DNA from: Rhizobium sp.
GTDB taxonomy: Bacteria > Pseudomonadota > Alphaproteobacteria > Rhizobiales > Rhizobiaceae
Length of the DNA: 12,581 nucleotides
Assembly: GCA_003501385.1 (NCBI GenBank)
Contig: DNPN01000141.1
Coordinates: 1-12,581, forward strand
Reading direction: 5' to 3'
This document shows, in pieces, positions 5,874 to 11,971 of the stretch (within the stretch, counting starts at the first letter, position 1; each line of letters begins with the position of its first letter). A program made the translations under genes and the position numbers. The notes beneath the pieces were generated by a model. The model saw only the letters and a program-made list of their open reading frames with translations. It did not search any database and was not told the origin of the DNA.

Positions 5874-8651
5874 TTGACTGAACAAAGCACACCCGGCGGC
5901 AAAATGCCGTCCGATATCGAACCCATCTCGATTATGACTGAGATGCAGCGCTCCTATCTCGATTACGCCATGAGCGTTATCGTGAGCAGAGCCTTGCCGG
6001 ATGTACGAGACGGTTTGAAGCCCGTCCATCGCCGTATTCTCTTCGGCATGTCTGAGCTGGGAATCGACTGGAACAAGAAATACGTCAAATGCGCCCGCGT
6101 AACCGGCGACGTGATGGGTAAATACCATCCGCACGGCAACTCGGCCATTTATGACGCCTTGGCCCGTATGGCGCAGGACTGGTCCTTGCGCCTGCCGCTG
6201 ATTGACGGACAGGGCAATTTCGGCTCGATCGACGGAGATCCGCCAGCAGCTGAACGTTATACCGAGTGCCGCTTGCAGAAGGCGGCCCATTCGTTGCTGG
6301 ACGATCTCGACAAGGAAACGGTCGATTTTCGCGACAACTATGATGGCACCCTGGCGGAACCGGTTGTTGTTCCAGCGAAGTTCCCCAATCTTCTGGTCAA
6401 TGGTGCTGGCGGTATTGCTGTCGGTATGGCCACCAATATTCCGCCTCACAATCTCGGCGAAGTGATCGACGGCTGCGTTGCGCTGATGGACAATCCTGCC
6501 ATTGAGCTACCGGAGCTGATGCAGATTATTCCCGGTCCGGACTTTCCCACCGGTGCGATGATTCTGGGCCGCAGCGGTATCCGCCAGGCTTATGAAACGG
6601 GCCGTGGCTCGGTCATCATGCGGGGTGTGGCGCGGATTGAGCCTATGCGCGGCGACCGCGAGCAGATCATCATCACCGAAATTCCCTATCAGGTGAATAA
6701 GTCGACGATGATCGAAAAAATGGCCGAACTGGTGCGCGATAAGCGCATTGAAGGCATTTCAGATCTGCGCGACGAATCTGACCGTCAAGGCTATCGCGTC
6801 GTGATCGAGTTGAAGCGTGACGCCAATGCGGATGTCATTCTCAACCAGCTTTATCGCTACACACCGCTGCAAACCTCGTTTGGCTGCAACATGGTAGCGC
6901 TGAACGGCGGCAAGCCGGAACAGCTGACGCTTCTGGACATGCTGCGCGCTTTCGTCAACTTCCGTGAAGAGGTTGTTAGCCGGAGAACAAAATACCTTTT
7001 GCGCAAGGTTCGTGACCGCGCGCATGTGTTGGTTGGTCTGGCCATTGCGGTTGCCAATATTGATGAAGTCATTCGCCTGATTCGCAATGCGCCCGATCCG
7101 CAGACGGCGCGTGAGCAGTTGATGGAGCGCCGCTGGCCGGCTGCTGATGTCGATAGTCTGATCAAATTGATTGATGATCCACGCCATCGCATCAATGAAG
7201 ATTATACCTATAATCTTTCTGAAGAGCAGGCACGCGCGATTCTTGAACTTCGTCTGGCGCGTTTGACCGCTCTGGGTCGTGACGAAATTGACGAAGAACT
7301 TAACAAGATCGGGGCCGAAATCTCTGATTATCTTGACATTTTGTCCTCGCGTAAGCGTATTCAGGACATCGTCAAGGCAGAGATGATTGCGGTGCGCGAC
7401 GAGTTCGGCACACCGCGCCGCAGCCAGATCATGGAAGGCGGCCCGGATATGGACGATGAGGATCTCATCGCCCGCGAAGACATGGTCGTGACCGTTTCCC
7501 ATCTGGGTTATATCAAGCGCGTTCCGCTCACCACCTATCGTGCCCAGCGGCGCGGCGGTAAGGGGCGGTCAGGCATGGCGACCCGTGATGAGGATTTTGT
7601 TACCCGGCTATTCGTTGCCAATACCCACACGCCGGTTCTGTTCTTCTCCTCGCGTGGCATTGTCTACAAAGAGAAGGTCTGGCGCCTGCCCATCGGCACG
7701 CCGCAGTCTCGTGGCAAGGCTCTGATCAACATGTTGCCGCTGGAGGCAGGTGAGCGCATCACCACCATTATGCCGTTGCCTGAGGACGAGGCAAGCTGGG
7801 ATAATCTCGATGTGATGTTCTCGACAACACGCGGCACCGTGCGCCGTAACAAGCTGTCAGATTTCGTCCAGGTCAACCGCAATGGCAAGATTGCCATGAA
7901 GCTGGACGAGGAGGGCGATGAAATTCTCTCCGTTGAAACCTGCACGGAATTGGATGATGTGTTGCTGACAACGGCGCTTGGTCAGGCCATCCGCTTCTCG
8001 GTTGATGAAGTCCGCGTGTTTGCTGGTCGTAATTCGGTTGGTGTGCGTGGCGTCAGCATGCAGCCGGGGGATCGCATTATCTCCATGACCATTGTGGGGC
8101 ATGTGGATGCCGAGCCATGGGAGCGTGCAGCCTATCTGAAGCGCTCAGCCGCAGAACGTCGCGCTTCCGGTTCGGAAGAGGATGAGATTGCGCTGGTCGG
8201 CGAAGAGGTCGGCGAAATTGGCGATCTGTCTGAAGAGCGTTATCAGGAGCTGAAGGCGCGCGAGCAGTTTGTTCTGACCATTTCGGAACGTGGTATTGGC
8301 AAGCGCTCTTCGTCTTATGATTTCCGTACATCGGGTCGTGGCGGCAAGGGTATTCGTGCTACCGATACGTCCAAGACAGCGGAAATAGGTCAGCTGGTTG
8401 CTGCCTTCCCGGTCGAGGACAAGGACCAGATCATGCTGGTGTCCGATGGCGGTCAGTTGATCCGCGTGCCCGTCGATGGCATCCGCATCGCCAGCCGCGC
8501 CACCAAAGGTGTGACCATATTCAACACCGCCAAAGATGAGAAGGTTGTCTCCGTAGAGCGTATCAGCGAACCTGAAGGCGATGAAGAAGAGCTTGAAGCT
8601 GGACCAGATGCAGGCGTTGTTGCTGACGAGCCTCCAGCTGAAGAGATTTAA
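5874..8651 (+). CDS. gyrA: DNA gyrase subunit A
   Basis: GyrA is the DNA breakage-reunion subunit of gyrase; with GyrB it introduces negative supercoils using ATP. The 925-residue product carries the winged-helix/tower breakage domain with catalytic Tyr129 in AAERYTE. The quinolone region HPHGNSAIYD (85-94) has Ser90 and Asp94 at the E. coli 83 and 87 positions, the sensitive-type residues. The GyrA box QRRGGKG (558-564) starts the DNA-wrapping beta-pinwheel. Between pinwheel blades there is an acidic, Glu-rich insertion of about 35 residues (about 760-795), before a second box-like SGRGGKG (820-826); this is usual in alphaproteobacterial GyrA as I recall. The tail is acidic. The start is taken as TTG 5874, because MTEQ-P-GGK resembles rhizobial GyrA N-termini; no strong ribosome site is visible, and ATG 5904 (residue 11) is the alternative. 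Confidence 0.97.
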   Translation: MTEQSTPGGKMPSDIEPISIMTEMQRSYLDYAMSVIVSRALPDVRDGLKPVHRRILFGMSELGIDWNKKYVKCARVTGDVMGKYHPHGNSAIYDALARMAQDWSLRLPLIDGQGNFGSIDGDPPAAERYTECRLQKAAHSLLDDLDKETVDFRDNYDGTLAEPVVVPAKFPNLLVNGAGGIAVGMATNIPPHNLGEVIDGCVALMDNPAIELPELMQIIPGPDFPTGAMILGRSGIRQAYETGRGSVIMRGVARIEPMRGDREQIIITEIPYQVNKSTMIEKMAELVRDKRIEGISDLRDESDRQGYRVVIELKRDANADVILNQLYRYTPLQTSFGCNMVALNGGKPEQLTLLDMLRAFVNFREEVVSRRTKYLLRKVRDRAHVLVGLAIAVANIDEVIRLIRNAPDPQTAREQLMERRWPAADVDSLIKLIDDPRHRINEDYTYNLSEEQARAILELRLARLTALGRDEIDEELNKIGAEISDYLDILSSRKRIQDIVKAEMIAVRDEFGTPRRSQIMEGGPDMDDEDLIAREDMVVTVSHLGYIKRVPLTTYRAQRRGGKGRSGMATRDEDFVTRLFVANTHTPVLFFSSRGIVYKEKVWRLPIGTPQSRGKALINMLPLEAGERITTIMPLPEDEASWDNLDVMFSTTRGTVRRNKLSDFVQVNRNGKIAMKLDEEGDEILSVETCTELDDVLLTTALGQAIRFSVDEVRVFAGRNSVGVRGVSMQPGDRIISMTIVGHVDAEPWERAAYLKRSAAERRASGSEEDEIALVGEEVGEIGDLSEERYQELKAREQFVLTISERGIGKRSSSYDFRTSGRGGKGIRATDTSKTAEIGQLVAAFPVEDKDQIMLVSDGGQLIRVPVDGIRIASRATKGVTIFNTAKDEKVVSVERISEPEGDEEELEAGPDAGVVADEPPAEEI

Positions 8652-8670
8652 GCAAGAGATACAACGAGAA

Positions 8671-8696
8671 AGCGGCCCAAAGGGGCCGCTTTTTTT
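8671..8696 (+). terminator. Rho-independent terminator after gyrA
   Basis: AGCGGCCC (8671-8678) and GGGCCGCT (8683-8690) form a perfect 8-bp GC-rich stem with a 4-nt loop, followed directly by six T. It lies 20 bp past the gyrA stop. Confidence 0.95.
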
Positions 8697-8737
8697 GACT
8701 ATTTTCAGTTTCTGCGGTCTGCGTATCCCGCTGGGAG

Positions 8738-9424
8738 TTGATCCGGTGGGCAGGAAATAACCTCTTCGTTGTTCAGGCCGCAGTCTTCCACGAAGGTAAT
8801 TTCAGCGAACTCGTCTGCAACGAACCTTGGATAACCTATCACTTCCGCAACAAGGAAGCCCTCTGGCACGCAGTTGCCACCTACGGATTTGAAGAGATTT
8901 TGGCAGCATGGGATGAGGATATCCCGGATGTTTCAACGCTTTCGCCGCAGGAGAGGGTGAGGGTCGGGTTTCGGGCGTTCCTGCTTTTCACCACCAGCCA
9001 TCCCGCGTTCTACGGCTTTATGCTCCACGAGATGCACTCAAGCAGCCCAAGGCTGCAATGGTTTATCGACAACTTCCTGAGCAAGATCAGAAGCCGGATA
9101 TTGCCGCAAATCATATCATCGCAGCACGATGGAGAATTGCCCACTGGGGATACGAACCTCCTTTACTATATGCTTCTGGGTGCTGCGACAGTTCTGTCAG
9201 CCCTCAGTGGTGAAATCGCAACAAGAACAGATAAGTCTATTTCTGATCCAAAGGTTGCTTCCGAATACTGGCCACTTCTCGAAAAGGTTTTCTTCAGGAC
9301 GGAGATGCAGGACAGAAGGGTTATTTGCACACACGCTTCGCATCCTGCCCGATCTCGGGACGGAAATATTGCGCCGATCAGCGAAATGCTCGGCAAAGTT
9401 GAGGTTTGCGACCCGTTGATGTAG
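8738..9424 (+). pseudogene. TetR/AcrR-family regulator with damaged DNA-binding domain (probable pseudogene)
   Basis: The frame encodes up to 228 residues. Residues from ITYHFRNKEALWHAV onward match TetR-family repressors: the end of the helix-turn-helix domain, then an all-helical ligand domain with SHPAFYGFMLHEMHSSSPRLQWF and YYMLLGAATVLSALSGEI, both typical of the TetR C-terminal fold. The front is abnormal. Helix 1 reads AAVFHE instead of the usual AA-x-x-x-F spacing, and between NFSE and PWITYHF about ten residues expected for helix 2 and the turn (the D-I-A-x-x-A-G-V region) are missing. There is no ATG before these motifs; the only start is TTG 8738, with GGGAG immediately touching it. 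The frame is open back only to 8699, so the usual charged N-terminal arm is absent. I infer an inactivated repressor; the alternative is an unusual HTH-less TetR ligand domain still expressed. It is separated from gyrA by that gene's terminator. Confidence 0.6.
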
Positions 9425-9505
9425 GGGGCAGAGGCAATTTGCTGATGTTGATTGTCTAACTGATCAATAAGTTTTGAGCTGCGCATTATCAATAAATTAA
9501 CACTT

Positions 9506-9524
9506 CGAATCGTGCCCGAATCGT
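9506..9524. repeat. Tandem direct repeat CGAATCGT, 11-bp period
   Basis: CGAATCGT occurs at 9506-9513 and again at 9517-9524, separated by GCC, giving an 11-bp period, close to one helical turn. This is the spacing expected for two like-oriented protein contacts, but no known operator is recognised. Confidence 0.35.
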
Positions 9525-9584
9525 TTTATGAATCCTGCTGTGCAAGGTATAAATGTATGCATTGGTGAAATTTCGATTATATAT

Positions 9585-9607
9585 AATAGTTATTTTAAAT
9601 AACCATT
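9585..9607. promoter_or_regulatory. AT-rich palindrome, operator-like
   Basis: GTTATTT-T-AAATAAC (9589-9603) is a perfect 15-nt palindrome. With one mismatched pair it extends to AAT...ATT (9585-9607). A TATAAT at 9582-9587 overlaps its left edge. It sits in the gap between the TetR-type remnant and the octapeptide-repeat gene and could be a repressor site; nothing ties it to a specific regulator. Confidence 0.3.
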
Positions 9608-9793
9608 ATTAAAAACTCAAATTATTCTCCGTAATTTTTGGGTTTGTTATTCGATTTCATTTTGCATATTGGTTTTGAACTGACGTGTGGTGCTTCGTTT
9701 ATTGTAAAGCCACGACGTGATTGACGTGAGAGAGGAAGATCATTGTGGTCTTCGATGCATGATGCTCCTCTGACGTATAGGCCCGTGCGGACC

Positions 9794-9814
9794 ATGTTAT
9801 CCGTAACATTTTTT
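9794..9814 (+). terminator. Terminator-like hairpin in the leader of the repeat-protein gene
   Basis: ATGTTA (9794-9799) and TAACAT (9804-9809) form a 6-bp stem around TCCG, followed by a run of T to 9814. The stem is AT-rich and therefore weak. It lies about 108 bp before the start codon at 9922. It may end transcription coming from upstream or act as an attenuator if the promoter is further left. Confidence 0.35.
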
Positions 9815-9921
9815 ATGTCTGACAAACTTTGGACGGTTGGTGCGTGTGGGTAGCATTCGACCAAAATACCTCGTGTCGGACGTATGATGTTTGCATTCCG
9901 CCAACCTTCAGGGGCACATCA

Positions 9922-11889
9922 ATGACAGGTTCTATCGTTACATTTCTAAGCACGGCACAGATCCGTTCGCTTTCGACGTCGGCAATTGCAATTCTCAATA
10001 CTGCAGACATTGCGGCACTTACCACCGGGCAGGTTGCTGCCGTATCATCGACCCAGCTTGCTGCGATCACAACAACGGATATCGCAGCCTTTTCTTCTGT
10101 GCAGATCGGTGCAATTTCATCGAGCGCCATCATTGGCTTGACCTTGGACCAGTTGGGCGCTTTGTCAACGACACAGGAAACGGCCATTAGCACGAAGACG
10201 TTTACCGGGCTGACCACAGCGGTTATTGCAGCTCTCGGCACAGATAAGGTTGCGGCTTTGACCTCAACGCAGATCGGGGCCCTGACGTCCACGCAACTCG
10301 CTGCCTTGACCACCGATAATCTTGCCCTGCTGACCACAGCCCAGATTGGCGCTATCACCACCAAGGCATTGGTTGGATTGACCACGGCCCAGATTGGCGC
10401 ATTGACAACGGCCCAGATTGGCGCACTGAGCACCGCGCAAATGGCGGCATTGACATCAACCCAGCTCGCAGCCATCAGCACTGCTGATGTTGTTGCTTTG
10501 AGTACAACTCAGGTTGCCGCCATTTCCACCAAGGCGATTGCCGGTTTGACCAGTGCTCAGATTGGCGTGTTGACCACGGCAGATGAGGCCGCACTGACAT
10601 CGGGGCAGATTGCCCATCTTACCACCACGCAGATGTCAGCCTTCTCTTCCGCGCAGGTTGCCGCCTTTACCACGGCGCAAATCGGCGGACTGACCTCGCA
10701 ACAGCTCGCCGGATTTACCACAGAGACCATTCAGAGCTTGACCACCGCGCAACTTGCGGCCATCAGCACCAAGTCGATTTCGGGCCTGACCACCGCCCAG
10801 ATTGCCGTGTTGACCACATCACAAATGGCATCGTTGAGCACGGCGCAAGTGACGGCCTTCAGCTCGACCCAGCTTGCTGCCGTCAGCACCGGTGACGTTG
10901 TTGCGTTGAGCACAGCGCAGATTGCCGCTATTTCGACCAAAGCGATTGTTGGTTTGACCAGCGCGCAGATTGAAGCGCTGACAACTGCCGATGAAGCCGC
11001 TTTGACCTCGGGGCAGCTTGCGCGCCTCACCAGTTCCCAGATTGCCGCCTTTTCCTCTGCGAAAGTGGCTGCCTTGACGACAACGCAAATCGCCAGTCTG
11101 ACGTCAACGCAGATCGCCGGATTGACAACGGATAATATCGCAAGTCTGACAACAGGCCAGATCGCATCGATCAGTACCAAGACATTGTCTGGGCTGACTA
11201 CGGTGCAGATTGGTGCTCTGACCACGGCGCAAATTGCTGTGTTGAGCTCTGTGCAAATAGCGGCACTCTCGTCAACCCAGCTTGCGGCGATGAATACAGC
11301 CGATGTTGCTGCTTTGAGTACAGCCCAGGTTGCTGCCATTTCTACGCGGGCAATCTCCGGCCTGACCAGCGCGCAGATTGGTGCGTTGACCACAGCGGAT
11401 GAGGCTGCGCTGACATCGGGTCAGATTGCACGTCTCACCACCACACAAATGGCTGCTTTCTCGTCGACGCAGGTTGCTGCCCTTACAACAGCACAAATCA
11501 GTGGTCTGACCTCGCAACAGCTCGCCGGATTCACCACGGAGACCATTCAGAGCCTGTCCACCGCGCAGCTTGCTGCGATCAGCACCAAGGCGCTGACCGG
11601 TTTGACCACGGCGCAGATTGGAGCCTTGAGCACGCTGCAGGTTGCAGCACTGGGCACCGCACAGGTGGCGGCGTTGACATCAATGCAGCTCTCGGCAATC
11701 ACTACGGATGACATCAAGGTGTTCTCTACTGCGGATATTGCTGCCATCAGCACCAGAGCCATCTCGGGTCTATCGACAGCGGATCTTTCTGTGATGAGCT
11801 CCACCCAGATTGATGCTATCACGGGTGAGCAATTGCATGCGATGAAATCGGCACAGATCGATATCGTGGTGAAGGCCTATCATTCGGTG
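9922..11889 (+). repeat. 24-bp (8-codon) coding tandem repeat, 82 units
   Basis: The coding sequence is a continuous 24-bp tandem array; unit n starts at 9922 + 24(n-1). DNA units have diverged by many synonymous changes while the residue pattern is kept, so the array is old at this level and selected as protein. The first (MTGSIVTF) and last (VVKAYHSV) units are the most deviant and look like caps. Confidence 0.9.
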
Positions 11890-11892
11890 TAA
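9922..11892 (+). CDS. Octapeptide-repeat protein: 82 uninterrupted (L-T/S-T/S-x-Q-I-A-A) units
   Basis: I do not recognise a named family. From ATG 9922 the protein has 656 residues, which divide exactly into 82 octads with no insertion or deletion. By position: 1 is Leu/Ile/Phe; 2-3 are Thr/Ser; 4 is variable; 5 is Gln in about 51 of 82, otherwise often Asp; 6 is Ile/Val/Leu; 7-8 are small (Ala/Gly/Ser). There is no Pro, Cys or Trp and the single Tyr is in the last octad. No signal peptide or membrane segment is visible. The T/S-x-x-Q/D pattern resembles helix N-caps, so a solenoid of short helices is possible; a beta-solenoid cannot be excluded. Similar LTTxQ-type repeats occur, as far as I recall, in large alphaproteobacterial proteins of unknown role, so a surface or structural role is only a guess. 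The start is supported by AGGGG about 8 bp upstream; the frame is open back to TTG 9829, but that extension (Cys, Trp, Pro-containing) breaks the octad pattern. The gene stands alone and ends at a terminator shared with the convergent gene. Confidence 0.9.
   Translation: MTGSIVTFLSTAQIRSLSTSAIAILNTADIAALTTGQVAAVSSTQLAAITTTDIAAFSSVQIGAISSSAIIGLTLDQLGALSTTQETAISTKTFTGLTTAVIAALGTDKVAALTSTQIGALTSTQLAALTTDNLALLTTAQIGAITTKALVGLTTAQIGALTTAQIGALSTAQMAALTSTQLAAISTADVVALSTTQVAAISTKAIAGLTSAQIGVLTTADEAALTSGQIAHLTTTQMSAFSSAQVAAFTTAQIGGLTSQQLAGFTTETIQSLTTAQLAAISTKSISGLTTAQIAVLTTSQMASLSTAQVTAFSSTQLAAVSTGDVVALSTAQIAAISTKAIVGLTSAQIEALTTADEAALTSGQLARLTSSQIAAFSSAKVAALTTTQIASLTSTQIAGLTTDNIASLTTGQIASISTKTLSGLTTVQIGALTTAQIAVLSSVQIAALSSTQLAAMNTADVAALSTAQVAAISTRAISGLTSAQIGALTTADEAALTSGQIARLTTTQMAAFSSTQVAALTTAQISGLTSQQLAGFTTETIQSLSTAQLAAISTKALTGLTTAQIGALSTLQVAALGTAQVAALTSMQLSAITTDDIKVFSTADIAAISTRAISGLSTADLSVMSSTQIDAITGEQLHAMKSAQIDIVVKAYHSV
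10114..11745 (+). repeat. Four 408-bp super-repeats (17 octads, 136 aa each)
   Basis: Landmark octads recur every 17 units: IST(K/R)-type octads without Gln at 26, 43, 60 and 77 (with a weaker ISSSAIIG at 9). Secondary ITTK/ISTK-type octads fall at 19, 36, 53 and 70; a Glu at position 6 at 11, 28, 45 and 62; x-T-x-x-D-(I/V) at 7, 24, 41, 58 and 75. Units: 10114-10521, 10522-10929, 10930-11337, 11338-11745, with a partial fifth to 11889. The second and fourth units are closer to each other than to the third. Confidence 0.85.
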
Positions 11893-11917
11893 GAGCTGTG
11901 CTGGATTGTTTGCAGCG

Positions 11918-11956
11918 AAAAACACCGTGCGTTTGAGAAAAAAACACGGTGTTTTT
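11918..11956. terminator. Bidirectional terminator between convergent genes
   Basis: AAAAACACCGTG (11918-11929) and CACGGTGTTTTT (11945-11956) form a perfect 12-bp stem with a 15-nt loop; the A/T ends give a T tract in either direction. It lies 25 bp past the stop of the octapeptide-repeat gene and 15 bp past the stop of the convergent gene, serving both. Confidence 0.85.
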
Positions 11957-11971
11957 ATGTATTCCGCAGCC

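Larger units (their letters stand above)
9425..9921. other. 497-bp mostly AT-rich intergenic region with short repeats and palindromes
   Basis: No convincing gene is seen here. From left to right it holds two copies of ATCAATAA (9463-9470, 9488-9495), a tight direct repeat CGAATCGT (9506-9513, 9517-9524), an AT-rich palindrome (9585-9607) overlapped by a TATAAT (9582-9587), and a terminator-like hairpin (9794-9814). Stretches rich in A/T (about 9525-9660) contrast with the flanking coding DNA. The promoter of the octapeptide-repeat gene should lie here, but no pair of -35/-10 boxes stands out. Confidence 0.5.

Noticed and set aside
9622..9864. 80-codon minus-strand frame in the AT-rich gap
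   Set aside because: No ribosome site or recognisable motif, and it crosses the terminator-like hairpin; not supported as a gene, though a small peptide cannot be excluded.
9813..11822. Long minus-strand open frames (up to 222 codons) opposite the octapeptide-repeat gene
   Set aside because: They arise because the 24-bp repeat keeps one antisense frame free of stops; they show the same octad period and interrupt between about 10481 and 10731 and again near 11393-11547. No ribosome sites support them.
9922..11892. Resemblance of LTxxQ octads to TAL effector repeats
   Set aside because: TAL repeats are 34 residues with a variable di-residue; here the unit is 8 residues and the shared Leu-Thr-x-x-Gln is probably only a common helix-cap pattern.
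9922..11892. RTX-type calcium-binding repeats
   Set aside because: The units lack the Gly-Gly-x-Gly-x-Asp nonapeptide; Asp is sparse and the period is 8.
9922..11892. CRISPR-like or intergenic satellite array
   Set aside because: The repeats have no spacers, lie fully in one reading frame and diverge mostly at synonymous sites.
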